From Evernia prunastri (Eukaryota > Ascomycota > Lecanoromycetes > Lecanorales > Parmeliaceae), in NCBI GenBank assembly GCA_003184365.1, contig NKYR01000163.1, positions 1 to 64,000 on the forward strand: a DNA stretch of 64,000 bases, given 5' to 3'. Below, one piece after another: positions 43,678-56,485 of the stretch (the stretch's first letter is position 1; the number at the start of each line of letters is the position of its first letter). Both the position numbers and the translations under genes were made by a program. The notes below the pieces were generated by a model. The model made no database searches. It was not told where the DNA came from and worked only from the letters and a program-made list of their open reading frames with translations.

Positions 43678-44781
43678 ATGCCATCATCACCCACCCCGTC
43701 CCCCACCCATCATGACGCCTACGCCCAGCTCATCGCCGCCCTCCACCCCCCGCCCCCCTCGGCGCCGGAGATCGAGATCCTCCCCCCGAGCTTCCCGCCC
43801 CGCATCCTGCGCGACGAGTCGTCCGCCGCCGCCGCCGTCGCCGTCGGCGTCCCCAAAGCCCTCCTGGCGCCCCTCTACCTCCGCGCCCGCGCCGTCTTCT
43901 CCGACCACGTCTCGTCCCGCGACCCCGCGTCGCACCCCGCCGCGCTGCGCGCGACGGCCGTAATGCTGCTCTTCGACCCCAACCACCTCACCGCGGCCAA
44001 TTTCCGGAAACGGCACCTCCAGCGCTTCCTCTCCTCCTCTTCCTCCTCCGGCGGACGGACCTCCGGCGGACGGACCGAGGGTGATGGCCGCGGGGATCAG
44101 GACGCCCACGCCTTGGGAGACGAGGCGGGGGCCGTGCGGCGGGAGTTGGAGTTCCTGGAGGGTTTCCTTACGAGTCCGTTGACCAAGCACGCTAAATCTT
44201 CTACGCTGTGGGCGCAACGGCTGTGGATTGTGCAGAACTTCTTCCGGTCAGCCGTGCAGAAGCGTGCAAGTGATGGGGCGATTCGGACGGTGGATATGCG
44301 ACGAGGTATAAGGGCTTTCTGGGACGGGGAGCTGGTGAAAGTGATGAAGGCTGGGGAGAGACATCCGAGGAACTACTACGCCTGGCAGTATGCGAGACAG
44401 TTATTCTCCATCATCCGTTCTGAACGGCCTGATTGTGTTAAGGGAAGACACTGGCATGAGGAATTGTTGCGTAAGAGTATGGGGCTAGTGCATGGATGGT
44501 GCTTGATACATCCGAGGGATATCTCTGGGTGGGCTTTCCTTGTCTTCCTGCTGGAGCAGCTGCGGAGTGAAGGCCGCGACGAAGGGGATCAGGGGCAGAG
44601 ACTCGAAGACGAAATTGGGAGGTTTGCATATGCAACCAAGGAATTTGCAAGGAAATATGAATGGAAGGGAGAGAGTATTGAGTGGTTCCTAAAAGCCATG
44701 AAAACACTTGGCATCGATGATCGAAGCACAGAATTACTGCCAGAGAATATCAGTTCGTCTGCCGAGATCCGGATTCTCTAA
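43678..44781 (+). CDS. Protein prenyltransferase alpha-subunit repeat protein (PTAR1-like)
   Basis: One exon of 367 residues. It carries several PPTA-type helical repeats: LFDPNHLTAANFRKRHL (about 99-115), KSSTLWAQRLWIVQNFF, HPRNYYAWQYARQLFS and HPRDISGWAFLVFLLEQL. The pattern of Trp/Tyr after N/S-x-x-x-W fits alpha subunits of farnesyl- and geranylgeranyltransferases, but the spacing and low-complexity inserts (SSSSSSGGRTSGGRTEG) fit the PTAR1 group better than Ram2 or Bet4. Whether it partners a beta subunit is unknown. The first 150 codons have very high third-position G+C, and the rest is ordinary. Shares its promoter with GET1. Confidence 0.75.
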   Translation: MPSSPTPSPTHHDAYAQLIAALHPPPPSAPEIEILPPSFPPRILRDESSAAAAVAVGVPKALLAPLYLRARAVFSDHVSSRDPASHPAALRATAVMLLFDPNHLTAANFRKRHLQRFLSSSSSSGGRTSGGRTEGDGRGDQDAHALGDEAGAVRRELEFLEGFLTSPLTKHAKSSTLWAQRLWIVQNFFRSAVQKRASDGAIRTVDMRRGIRAFWDGELVKVMKAGERHPRNYYAWQYARQLFSIIRSERPDCVKGRHWHEELLRKSMGLVHGWCLIHPRDISGWAFLVFLLEQLRSEGRDEGDQGQRLEDEIGRFAYATKEFARKYEWKGESIEWFLKAMKTLGIDDRSTELLPENISSSAEIRIL

Positions 44782-45026
44782 ATATCAACTGTGTTCCTAA
44801 GCTAGGATACCTAGCCTATCACCCTCTCACGCCTGTTCGATCGCTAATCGAAACTTCGCTTTTCCAAATTCTTCATATTCAGAGTACATTAGTCTTCAGT
44901 GCATACCAGTAGTATCCCTCTCTGTCCAAGAGGATGTTGTTGACGAGCTCTCTGCATCCAAGAGCTGTCTTTAAATTCCGACGTTATTTCAATATTATTC
45001 AAAATGTAGTTTTCCTGTGTACTGTC

Positions 45027-48000
45027 TTATGGTGGCGGTGACTGTGCGAGGCCGTTCATAGCCCCGTTGGGACCTAACATGCTCGGTATCGGCTTTCTCG
45101 TAGCCTTGACGGTATTGATTCGTGGTACACCTTGAAGGACCCGGGGCTCTTTCATTAAAGTAGGATCAAGTTTCGCAGGGACTAGGGATGAGTCAATAAG
45201 CAGCTCCCGCAGAGCGGCGTTCCAAAGGAGTGGACCCACCTCTCGTAATGATAGCTCTTACATCCCCGGGAATTCGACCTTTGGGTTGTGTGGCAGCTGC
45301 TGTTCTCCAAAGATGATCATATGTATCCGAGAGGAAATCTGTCTTCGATTTGCTAAACATGGATGCCCGGCCTCGGTTTCTTTTTGAGAGAATCATCTGA
45401 TCAAAGAGCATGATTGATGGGTCACTAGCTGGCTTTGCTTCACGTTCATGAATAAATTCATTGAAGCCTATGCGCACGTCAGTAGGCATACATCAGCTTT
45501 AGTGCCGGATCCTTACCTTGCGTCTGCTGCAACACCTGCATATACTCAGCATTCTCTTGGGGTAAGCTCTTCAGGAATCCAGTCATGTTGAAGCCATAAA
45601 GCAAGCCGGACTTCTTTTGATCCTTGTTCGGAGGCAAAAGAAACTTCCTGTACGTATAAAATAGAGCTGCAAAGCATCGTGCAAAAGCCGCGCGTACTTG
45701 CTCTGGGTGGAAAGCCGCAGGGCATACAATGCAGACCTCCTGAGCACACCTACCATGAGCGTTGATGCCGCATCCGGTACATCTATAGAGCCCATCCTCG
45801 GCCTTGTCATCGCAGATAGTGCAAATTGAACGGTCGTCATGGTATCTCCACTGGAAGCAATGACCTTCAACCCAATTAGTACCATCGGAGTTGCGGACAG
45901 GCTGCATTAGCATGTTCGGCATTATAGTTGAGGCTGCCAATGTGGACTGAGCATAAGTGGATGGGGCATAGCTTGACATGGCATAACTTCCTGTACTGAT
46001 GGTTGTTGTCGAATGGCTGGATGAGTGATTACTCGAAGAGTGGTTACTGAACGGTACGCTGGGCCGCCTGTTCATGGGGTTTCGGTCAGGAGCATATGTT
46101 GAGCTTCTTTTAGAAGCGGTCTCGAAATGCCCAGATCGTTTTCCGCGAAGGTTAGCTTGAATGGCAAAGCCAGAGTCGCTGCGCGACGTTGGTGTCAGCG
46201 GTAATGGTGGGAATGAGGCTGATGTTGGTGAAAGCTTCGGAGAAGGGGGTGTGCTGCCTTTCGCTGTAGAACTTGTTGATGGTCGTTGGCCTTCTGTCTT
46301 GTCACTCTTTGGGGGCTGGAAAGCGTTAAATACGAGAGACTTCGCTGGAAGATTGGAAGCACTGTCTCCAAAGGACGTCGAGTCAAGGCCGACGTACTTT
46401 GCCAAGTAAGTTGATTGTGGCATGCCAGTAAAGATCTGAGGGTTCTCAGATGAGAACGTATCAAATGGAAAAGCTTCAATCGCGTAAGCCGGTGGTCCTT
46501 TCGGAACCCCAAACCGATTGTGATGCGGTGCGGCTAGTTGAAGCAGAGACGTAAGTTTACGCCGCTGTTGCTTTGGCATAGGTGTTGGTCTTATGGTCGA
46601 TTCTATCTCGTCCTGGTCTAGATCGACAAGTATGAAGTCGTCCTCTGGTAGTTCGACCTTTTCATACCGACGTTCAATACCGACAATGTAAGGACAAGGG
46701 GCTTCGAGAGCCTGGATAAGTCTTGCTGGAAGCACTGGGATGAAGATACCACACCAAGTCAGAGGATACAAAAGCTCGACGAGGGCCTTGCATGTAAGAT
46801 GGAGCATGGAAGTATGAGAAGATAGGAGGATAATGCGAGACTCGGTCAAAACGAACTCGATTCAAAGTCAGTAGAGGCTCTCCTAGGTGTGGTAAAACAT
46901 ACCTCGAGAAGAACCACTATGTTTGGAATAGACAATGCTCGAAAGAGGGCATAGAGATCGGTCTATCGACAGTCAGTATTGACTCTCTCTCAGTTGGAAG
47001 CGGTTTCCGTACATTTCTGGAGCCTGGAATCTCATTGACAGCTTCCTTCCTCGCAAACAGACGAAGCTCTCTGATCGATACCTCCACTTGAGTCTTCGAG
47101 GATATGGGACTCAACGCTTCAGCGCAGAGGTTGACGACATATCTCTCCAAAGGTTGCCACATCCCAATCCTTGGTGAGCTTGGAGGAACCCGCACAATGC
47201 TTCCATCAGCCATTGGTACCACTATCGCTTTAAGCCATTCTTTCCAAAAGCTCGTCAGGTATGGATCTCGACCAAGAATGCCGTACGATCGCGGTATCCA
47301 AAGGCCCGTTTCTCCATTGGTTAGGCCTTCAATCTTTGCTGCAGCACCGTGCCTTACCGGTCTTAGCAGATCCGCCATCAGACCTATCTTTTCCTCCACG
47401 GCACTAATGTCATCTTCAAGTGCCTCTCTTGCTGAAGATCCCGAGTCAACGGTTGGCAGTCGTGCTAGTAGTCTTGATAGCTTGATCCTCTCAACGGCGA
47501 GCCGCTCCCCTAGACTGCTCGCTAGTTCTCGCTCCTCATCTGTCATATTGTCTCGCCTCCACTTCTCGCATTCTCTTTCCAGCTCTCCAGACGCTCGCTC
47601 ATTGAGTGGAATCCAGACAATTATGCAGATACCGTAGAGCCGCGAGTTGTCGCTAGAGGTCATTGCGAAACCATGCCATGTCGCACGCGGTCGTTCGTCT
47701 GCCGAGACGATGTGAATATCATTCGGAAATGCAAACATGGGGACGTAATCAGGAAATGTCCCTCTTCGCTTGGTCTCTTCCACCATGCTTTTGGGTGGAT
47801 ACCGATCCAGAAGCACTGGTTCGAACCGTCGTTTCAAAGGATGGGTATTGACCTCGTCGTTCAGAGGTTGAGGGCTGGGAATGACAGAATTGTAGTTGCT
47901 CAGTCTTTTGGACGTCCGGATCGAGGCTGCAGATACACCAGGGTTAGTACGGTTGGTACATCGAATTCCCAAGGACCCTGTAGTACCAGATGAGAGGACG

Positions 48001-48674
48001 GGGGGGTATACCGACATTGTCTCTTGATAGATGACTGCCTCTTCATACTGTTCATATCGCGAAAGGAGATCCGCCTCCGTATGCTTCCAACCCCCGACTT
48101 AAGACCTGCTGCCTCTTCATTGACAATCTTCTGTGTCTTCGGCCGAGCCTTAGGCCTGTTCGGCACCACGGCCCCGGCGCTGAGGGTCAAATCCGACAGA
48201 AACGAGTCTCGCTGGGATGCAAACTTCCTCAAAGCGTTTTCGAAATCCGTGTCGTTAAGCATGCGGCCGTTGCCATTGATTTGGGGTGCCTTGATTGTTG
48301 TACTACTTCGGTTGCTGTCTGTGCCCTTCCTCTCCGGGGAGAGGGATAAGGATGTTATCGACAAGCGTGCTTCGTCGGAAAGATTCGACAGGCGCTGGTA
48401 TGAGTTCCTCTTGCCCTTCTTGGGTGTTGCACCTTTCGGGTCTCGGGAGTCGCATTCGGCTTCGGCAGCCCTGTCCTCCTCAATTGTCGGCTCGACAGGG
48501 GCGGTAGGAGCAAGGTCCGTCGGTTCTTCATCCTTGCCCCAACGGAGTTGACAGCTATCAACACCTGTAAAGCTATGAGACATATGCAATGAGCAACAAA
48601 GGTCACATACCAGCTATGAAGAACCAGTCACTGAGGGGAAAGTTAGAGGTGTCAATGATCTGCATCGGAGCCAT
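45027..48674 (-). CDS. DENN-domain protein with C1-like zinc finger, probable Rab GEF
   Basis: Seven exons (48611-48674, 48016-48564, 47013-47926, 46903-46962, 45517-46855, 45240-45467, 45027-45181) give 1102 residues, with phase kept at all six introns (46-89 bp). The start MAPMQIIDTSNFPLSDWFFI opens the uDENN part, which continues in exon 3 (HPLKRRFEPVLLDRYPP, PDYVPMFAFPNDI). Exon 4 encodes TDLYALFRALSIPNIVVLLE, the cDENN start, and exon 5 continues ESRIILLSSHTSMLHLTCKA. A C1-like finger (HCFQWRYHDDRS, CTICDDK, CTGCGINAHGRC) lies at about 861-907, before the dDENN helices. DENN proteins exchange GDP on Rab GTPases at membranes; the finger may bind lipid or protein. The Rab partner is unknown. 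Confidence 0.85.
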
Positions 48675-50666
48675 TTAGTGGGCTCGAAGTTGTCACGGGT
48701 CAAAGAGAGTGGGGGAAGCAAGTGCAAAATCCGAGGCTTTTTGCCAGGACCTCATGTCATCGATACTCTGTCTCTGTATTGGAAGGTCGGTTAGGCCTAT
48801 GGTTGTGCTCGTAGTGAATGTAGCGGATTGTTGCACCTTGTGCAAATCAAGAATGATGGTGATGATGATGATGATGATGATGATGTGTGGGCCCCATATG
48901 CAAGCATGAAAAGCCACATATGTTTTGATAGGGACAATGGACCCGTGGCCGTAGTAGATATTGATATTGATAATGATAGGAGGGGACGAGTCGATAGGGG
49001 GAGCCAAGCCTGGCGCGCTGCGTCCAAAAGCCCCCTTTGTGCCTTCTTTTTTTAGGGGAGTGGATTGTCCGGTACTCCAGCGCTTGTGTAGGTACCCTAA
49101 AATGCGGTACTAGACAAAGTACATGCCTGGAGAAGTTGTGGCATAAAGGTACCAGTCATCACAATGGAATGGCAGGTGGGTGACCTAATTGTACCACCAG
49201 GTTCCCCGCAATCAATGGATACTACCCGTAATTTGTAGAAGCAGCGCCATGGGTAGCAGGGCAGGGCGATCTTTTGCACAAGTGCTGATCAGGCAGCTAA
49301 GGGAGCGTTGGGGAGAGTCACGGGATCATGTTCCCTTGGAGTCTTGAAGCTACTATTTATTATAATATTATCTCTTCATCTTTTTGTGACGCTTGCAGGT
49401 TAATACGTTATATATTAACAACGAGACAACTAAGTGATAATTAATAAATGAATGACAGTACTAAATGATTGGTGCCAATGGAAGTTAACATTTCATTCTT
49501 CTTCTTACAATTCTTATTTATGAATTATAAATGATCTTATGCGAGTTACCCGTATCATTATATTCGAGGTCGAATCCGACAGATCGGAATAGGAGAGGCT
49601 CTACGCGGTTATCTATCAAATACAAGCGGGGTTACTATGTTAGGTACAGGGATAAAAGTAAAGTACCGAGTAAGGAGCAATCCAGCGACTCTATTGGATA
49701 CGAGCCAAAACGCCTAATTGGCCTAGCATTTTGGATATCTTAAGGCTGTCCGTGCACTGTATAGGTATACTTACTACCTACCACCATACATTCATCGTAA
49801 CCAGTAAGGTATACTCCGTACGCTTTCTTTTTTCTCTTCGTCTCCGTCTCTGCGCTCTTCCGTTATCATCATGTTCCGTTTGACGGGACGCGCACGAGTC
49901 AGGATGATCGTTTGTCAAGCTATTCCAACGGTGCCTGGTCTAAGAGCAACGTGGAAAGCCGTCCCACATGTTTCATCACTCCACCCGAGCCAAAGCATGT
50001 TACCTATTCAAAACCCCCAGAAACGCGTGGCCATCAGCCGCTAGCCCTCGTGCATCTCATTTTTGGAGCTCTGCGGATATACAACTGTACCTACGTACCT
50101 ACATCCATCATTGTGACACGTAAGACATGCTTCCACCTCAGCTGTGATGAGTCCGCCTTATTAATCATAGGTCTCGAATCCAATCAGTAATCTATCCAGA
50201 GGTCCGGGCGTTTAGCTTTCGGAGTATGTACCTCCCCTTGCGCGTGGCAGAAAGACGTGGGAATCCCTTCGGAATCCGAGATTCTTGATGATCTTCAACC
50301 AAAAGTTCTGGGTACTAGCTATCACGAAGATCTTGCCTCTTGGCCTAGACATATCCTCATCACGAACGAGTAATAGGGCTGCAAAAGCTAGCTCATAAAA
50401 GTTGCTCTGATTGACAGGCTGCAAGCATTTCTTTGCTCTTCCGCAATACCTATGTCCTCTCACAACTTTAAGCCTTCCACCATCTGCAGGTGCGCAATTC
50501 GCCTTGGCCAATTTCAGCGGATGCAATGACAGCATCAAATGGAAAGCATAAGCTGGGTATCTTGAGGAAATTCATCGAGCAAGTACCAATGCTAGGCTTC
50601 AGAAACAGCGACCATAGCTGGAGACCGTCCTTGCAAAGCGACAAACTTTACATCATGAGGCGAGCT
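48675..50666. other. Intergenic, 2.0 kb; no gene seen
   Basis: Contains the DENN gene promoter and the 3' end of the E3 ligase gene. A GAT microsatellite lies at 48855-48884. The stretch 49330-49540 is A+T-rich. TACCTACC/GTACCTAC motifs occur near 49770 and 50089-50105. Short frames lack domains. Confidence 0.5.
48855..48884. repeat. (GAT)n microsatellite
   Basis: About nine GAT units in noncoding DNA upstream of the DENN gene. Confidence 0.85.
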
Positions 50667-51960
50667 TCAATAGTAACCTTGTCCCTGCCGTCGTACCCAA
50701 TACTGGTGATAAGTGGAGTAGTCTCGTCCTCCTGATAAGCCCAACTCTTCAGCTACATTCACGTATCCCTCGCCATTGACTTTCCCACCGTTTTTCACTC
50801 GCTTGAGCGATTCTTCGTCTCCCTGCCATGGTGTACGACTGGAAGGGGATCAGTTAAAGTCGGTCCTTCTCGCAGCATCGAGGGCTGTCATACCAATATA
50901 CGCATCGAATCTCTTTCCCGGCTTGGCTCTTTGCCCACTGCTCGAAGCAGTTCTTGTGCAAGTTATTCCCACACGCGGCACGGCACCAGACAATGTCTTC
51001 TGTCTCTGGCTCAAATTCCGTGAAGCATATAGGGCAGTCACCCGCCACTTCTTTACGATTGGAAGGCGCGTCGGGAGAGGCAGACGTCTCGGACGACGCA
51101 GGTGCAGGTGCAGCGGAGAATATTTCATGTAGTTCCTTGACAGAATCAGACCATTATCAGTGAAAAATGACCTTCTCGAACCCGAATCGGACTCACCGAG
51201 GACAGAAAGGCGAGTTGGTATTGTAGATTTTCAGGCGCTTTCAGGACGTTATGCAAAACCTTTGATAGATTATCAGCAATATGACCAGACTCATAGGTGG
51301 CTAGAGAGCCATACATATATGATATGCTTGCACTGATTGCCCTTCTGGCTATCTGGACATGTGCAACTCGGAAGCTGGCCGATAGTAATGCTGTAGACAT
51401 TGCCCGTAGTGCCGGCAAGGTCCTGGATATGGATTCCGAGTCAGTCTTACTTGTTTGAGGGGGTATAGTGAGCCATCGAATACGTCTATGGAGTTGATGC
51501 TCCCAGAACATGTCTCAGGACCCAAAATTCCGGTCAAAAGGAGTGAGCATGGACTCCGTAAATATGTACAATTGTCTCTTCGGGAATGTCTGTGGTGCCA
51601 CCGCGGGTTCGATCGATCACAAACATCCTGCAGACCATGATGAGTTCTGATATCGGACCCGGCGGTATGCGGTTCTCACCTCTGAGTCGTTGCTCGATTC
51701 AGCCTCTCGAGGTAGCTTGATGGTGCATGCGCTCGAAACCTCCTCAATCTTTTCTCTTCATCTTTTGCTTTGCGAGGGGTTGCGCCCTTCTTTTTCTTGG
51801 CCGGTGGAGAGTGGGCCTGAGCTTCGTCCTCCTGTGCGAGGTCCACGGCCGGTCCTTTGCTCTTAGGAGTTGATGTGGCGGCCAGCTTTCGCTTCTTGGA
51901 GACGCTAGGTTTCGTGCGCGGTGCCTCATCCACTGGCAAGGTTGGTTCGTCTTCAATCAT
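50667..51960 (-). CDS. SWIM- and RING-finger E3 ubiquitin ligase
   Basis: Six exons (51680-51960, 51570-51627, 51315-51422, 51197-51259, 50894-51135, 50667-50838) across introns of 52, 147, 55, 61 and 55 bp give 307 residues. The N-terminus is basic and disordered (SKKRKLAATSTPKSK). Exons 2-4 build the SWIM zinc finger: GTTGNVYSITIGQLPSCTCP followed by DSQKGNQCKHI (CxC...CxH). Exon 5 carries the RING, DCPICFTEFEPETEDIVWC with CGNNLHKNCFEQW from residue 203. Exon 6 completes it with CVYCRTPWQGDEESL and ends in RRQGQGYY. The SWIM-RING order recalls ZSWIM2 and MEX-type ligases, which ubiquitinate proteins with E2 help. The substrate is unknown. The last RING cysteine pair appears only after removing intron 5. 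Confidence 0.88.
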
Positions 51961-52404
51961 ATCTTCTGATTGGATATAGAGGTCTGTCAGATGTAGTGGT
52001 GACTCGCAAAGTATTGAGTTGCAGAATTTTTGAAATGAGTTACAAGGTACCTAGGCTGTGTTGTATGATGAATACATTGGACGGCCAGCAGAATATATCG
52101 ACTCCTAACAACACCCTAGAGATGGAAGCGGAGATAGCACCCACAGGTTTGTTGAAAGTTCACAATAATCAAGCGTAAGTGAATAATTTTGGAGGAAGAA
52201 AGTAAACAGTGACTCGCTGACTGACGTCATGAATGCTAACCTTAACCTAGCCCTAAGTACTCAACTAGCTCTGGAAACACAAAATCCATCCGAGTTTATC
52301 AAATTTTGTGCCAATAGCTCACTATGGAACACTAAATTCGGACTAGGTATTGTTGGCTCCGAGATAGAGCTGATATCGGATTCCCCAAATAGTCTGTGGC
52401 AACT
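51961..52404. promoter_or_regulatory. Divergent promoter region (E3 ligase / TRAPPC13)
   Basis: 444 bp between opposed start codons. It includes an AGGTACCTAGG motif near 52045. No TATA box is obvious. Confidence 0.5.
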
Positions 52405-53561
52405 ATGGAAGCATCTCGAGAACCACACTCGGTATCCTTGAAAGGTAAGTTGGATTTCATCGAAATGCCCATGGGATACACCAATGACACACAACAACAA
52501 GTTTTGCGGTCAGTCAGTCACCGTAGAACCTCATAATGGCGGTGTCTAAGGTTGTGGAAGACTGTCGAGACCGTCTCTATCTCAACGTTTCCCTCTTCCA
52601 CTCCCACCAAAAGAATCCGCCTTTTCGATCGACCCCAACGCAGCACTTGACCTTGAACCAAGCGAGACCGACGACCAGTTCTTACTGAATCCCGTCGTAT
52701 GTTGATGATCGATCAAGCAACGCAGCCCCGTTCTTACTTCTCGTACTACAGCTCACTTTGCCTCCCGCTTTTGGCTCTGCATACGTCGGAGAGACTTTCT
52801 CATGCACGCTATGTGCAAACAACGAGCTTCCAGCGGATTCCGAGCGTCAGGTCGCCTCCATCAGGGTAGGCGCCGAAATGCAAGCGTCGAACGGCCGCGG
52901 ACCCGCGACGATAACCGATGAAACCCAGGCGTATAACGGCACCACGACCCTGGAAGTGTCTCCACCGGACCATGAAGCTGCGAAATTGAACCCCGGGGAA
53001 TCATTGCAGAAAATCGTACGTTTTGAGCTCAGGGAAGAGGGAAACCATACCCTTGCCGTGAACGTGAGCTACTCTGAGACTACGGTTTCCAAGGATCAGT
53101 CTGCCTCCAGTGGCCGTGTCAGAACCTTCCGCAAATTGTACCAATTTGTTGCACGGCCTTGCCTTGGGGTGCGGACGAAGGTGACAGTCCTACCATCTGG
53201 GCACTCGGACGACGCTCAGTCACAAGTGGCGAGATATGCCCTCGAAGCTCAACTAGAGAATCTTGCGGACGGGACAATTACGCTGGAGACTGCTACTCTC
53301 AATCCGAAACCGGCGTTCAGATCCACGTCTCTCAATTGGGACGCACAGAGGGCAGACATGCAACCTAGCGATAAGCCTATTTTGGCGCCCCGGGACGTAT
53401 TGCAGATAGCGTTCCTAGTTGAGCAGCAAAGGGATGGGCCAAGTAAGGAAGTGACAAAGGACGGTCGAACCCTTCTTGGGAACCTGGACATTGAATGGAT
53501 GACTGTTATGGGAGACAGGGGATTTTTGAGCACTGGCTGGCTGACAACGAAGAAGAAGTGA
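52405..53561 (+). CDS. TRAPPC13: TRAPP complex subunit 13 homologue (DUF974)
   Basis: Three exons (52405-52444, 52551-52696, 52752-53561) across introns of 106 and 55 bp give 331 residues. Exon 1 encodes MEASREPHSVSLKG. Exon 2 encodes LSRPSLSQRFP and then FSIDPNAALDLEPSETDDQF. Exon 3 encodes LTLPPAFGSAYVGETFSCTL, the clearest signature of the DUF974/TRAPPC13 family. The rest is beta-rich (for example GNLDIEWMTVMGDRGFLSTG). TRAPPC13 is a peripheral subunit of the TRAPP tethering complexes, which act as Rab exchange factors in Golgi traffic and autophagy. The obvious ATG at 52535 is out of frame with the domain, which is why the upstream mini-exon is preferred. Confidence 0.88.
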
Positions 53562-53999
53562 GATATCACGCCACACCACAGGAAAATGAGACTATTGGTT
53601 ATCGCGATCCATGGCTACGATCTACTATCAACAATTGAGAAGGGAAATGAGAGTCGGACGGGTTTGCCCTTCCCAAATATTATTTACCTTCTATCCCAGC
53701 AAATGGACGCCTGTAATGATGACTAATAAGAACGGTTCATGATAGAACCTCTCCCTACGAGAAACAGCCCGGTAGATGTGCAGATAATTGAGAGCTCTAT
53801 CTATTGGTTACGTGCAAAATTTAGCTCAAGGACCCTTTCTGAAGCCTTTCGTATTCGACGCTACCCTTCATTTTTTAACGCTACTGATACCCAATCTTTC
53901 CAACCACTGACGAATGCGAATGCAGCAGCAGGTCAGTCGTACTGCACAGCTCGGCCAGCACCTAACACATGATGGTGCGAGGGGCCCTCTGGCTCGCAG

Positions 54000-54860
54000 T
54001 GACATGGTGTTAACCCCGATTCAAAGCGATGTGTAAGACGATGAAATCCGTGCCTGACCTACCTCAGCACCCCGGTCACCCATACTCTTTCCATCAACGA
54101 AGAACGTCTTCTGTGGCTCGCTGCAGACGTTGTCATTAATGCCAAGCTATGCTCTGAATCATCGGCCCTGCCCCAATGCGCTTGAGCAGAAGATCGTAGT
54201 AAGCGGAGTGGATGTGAAGCTTAGTTTCCGCTTCCAACGTCGCAGGTACAATGCTGTACGCTAGAGACTCGACGTATTCTTATGATAGTGTGGGTTGAAC
54301 TGTAGTGCCGCACTCGATGTTCGTCCTGCTGGGGGCGTAATTTGCTTTTCGAACCGCAGGAAAATTCAGGCAGTGGACGTAGGGGGTCACGTTGGGAGTG
54401 TTGGTATAGACGTAGGGTACATTGTAGACGGGGAAGCTGAGGACAACAGTGAGAATTGTAAATAAGCACCTTTTCGTTCCACTGTGATTGGTCGATTGAC
54501 ATCCTTACTCTCACTCACCATAGTATCTGCCTGTAAGATACTTTGCACTAACAGCAACTTCAGAGTCAGCATGCCCTTTCCGAGACACAAGTCCAACTTG
54601 CGAGGCTAGGCCAGGAAGCACAGTGGAGGGAGGCAGCATGTTTCCTCGCTCCCGTAACATTCTCAGGATGCGATGCGATGTTCGAACAGGGAAGCATCAC
54701 TCCGAAGTTACAAACCCAGTGGTCGCTGTGGGGCACCCGCCGTTGCATACGTTGATGGATTGATTCGCGAGGGCCGGCGTGTTTGGGTTGTTGCCGTCTT
54801 GTCCTCTTTCACGCAGGAGGTCTTATTGTCTGGACCCCCGGGAAGCAAGATGCTGCCGCG
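54000..54860 (-). pseudogene. Possible decayed or multi-exon gene, unrecognised
   Basis: Reading the minus strand, several short protein-like segments follow in order but in different frames: NPNTPALANQSINVCNGGCP (near 54715-54775), VYNVPYVYTNTPNVTPYVHC (near 54370-54430), VPATLEAETKLHIHSAYYDL (near 54190-54250), then INDNVCSEPQKTFFVDGKS (near 54080-54140). In-frame stops and frame changes separate them, and I could not join them all with proper splice sites. Either a real intron-rich gene is poorly resolved here or a former gene has decayed. No family is recognised. Confidence 0.3.
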
Positions 54861-56074
54861 TGCTAATAAAAGAATTCGGACTCAGTATCCCTTGATCAAG
54901 CGAAAGGTTCGAGATTCAAGACATAATCTCCACTGTGGATAGGGGCTTTAGGCTCCTGAAGGTTGTCTTGCGACTTGGATAAAGGGGCTGAACCAGAGGG
55001 GTTTGTTCCGAAAATGCATAGGTGGGCAAGCGATAGTAGCGGCCACACACGTTGGAAGAAGATAGCAGATGTCATAGAATATTACGCAAGCTAGTACATG
55101 AAAGACAGTAGAAAATTGGAGAAGCAGTCGACAATGTGGAATGGACTGAATGACTTGAGAGGGAGCGTTGACGGCAGGTCGTCAATCCTTTCCCCCACCA
55201 CCAGCCGCGCGTGTGTCACATCAAGAGGTTACTTTACATAAAGTAATTAAGTATTATGGAAAGTGGAAAATCTTGATTGTCGTAGAGTTTTAAAGGAAGG
55301 ATGTCAGAGTGGCAGCAGGCGTGTCCATCCTGTTCATCCGTGCTTAGCCTCAAGGTCCAGTTGGGTGGGAAAGGCGAATGCAAAGGAGCTCCAACTAGTG
55401 CCTCATTACATGCTCATCCACGAGGCTTCCCAAAGACAATGGAGGATGAAAGGGTGGACGTGAAGCGTGGATTACCCTATCGAATTGTGATTAAGGGATT
55501 GAGCCCGAATTCATGTAAGATTACAAGCACCAAGTACTCATATGCCAAGCAATATAAAGCAATAAGTCTGCAATGCCAGGCGGAAGACATGGCAACTGGT
55601 ATGTGATCTCTATGATGAAGCGAAGCAATAAGAATAATGAAAGAAAAAAAGGGTTTCTCGTCAAAACAAAGTGCGTGGCAGGATTAAAAATGATGAATGC
55701 TTGGTCCTACCTAACGTGACTCTTACATGACGTGATGATTGATTTCTCAGGTAATACCTTAGCGTTAGAAATTACATTACGCAGCTTGAGGCAAACAAAA
55801 AGAGGGCTGCCTCATGATTTACTCCACCCCGCCCTACAGCAAATTGAATGAGGCGGGCAGTTGGCGGGCAGTTACCGGGTTGTCCAGCTTGCATCTGCAA
55901 GTGACGATAATAATGCAAGGTACTTTAAGTACACAAAGTAAGGTACCTGAGGTAATATATGTTTTAGGTACACATAGGTACAATGTGTTGAAGCCAAAAT
56001 ACCCAATAAATGCGATTTATCAACCGTACCTGGGTACATGTCTTTCATATCACGAAACTCCCTTCATCATTAGG

Positions 56075-56145
56075 TTGCATTGCATTACATTACATTACAT
56101 TACATGACATTGCATTGCATTTTGACATTGACATTGACATTATTG
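56075..56145. repeat. Degenerate pentamer/hexamer repeat (CATTA, ACATTG)
   Basis: Tandem TTGCA, TTACA and TTGACA units in noncoding DNA. Confidence 0.8.
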
Positions 56146-56439
56146 TTGACTTGACACCTGCGCTTCTTTCCTCTTTACCCGTATCCGTACCGCGGTAAGA
56201 TGTACCTAACCTAAAGTAAGCCGTCTCCGTCTCTGCATAAAAGTATATGTACTCCGTATATGTAGTCTGTACACTTTATTGCTTGTCATCTGCTGTGATT
56301 TCTGCACGCCCATCCACAATCCATCCTTCTAGAATAAAGTAGGTAATATGTATTGGTGTCCCCTTCAAAAAGGGGTAAGGTAGGGACTGCCTACTACCGG
56401 GTACCTATTGGGCCAAGAAACCCCCACCCGTCAAAGCCC

Positions 56440-56485
56440 TACTGGGCTCAAGGCTCAGGGCTTAGGGCTCAGGGCTCAGGGCTCG
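56440..56485. repeat. Heptamer repeat (GGGCTCA)n
   Basis: About six imperfect units of GGGCTCA or GGGCTTA in tandem. Confidence 0.8.

Noticed and set aside
52535..52600. ATG at 52535 as the TRAPPC13 start
   Set aside because: It is out of frame with the conserved LSRPSLS segment; the upstream exon at 52405 restores PHSVSLKG in phase.
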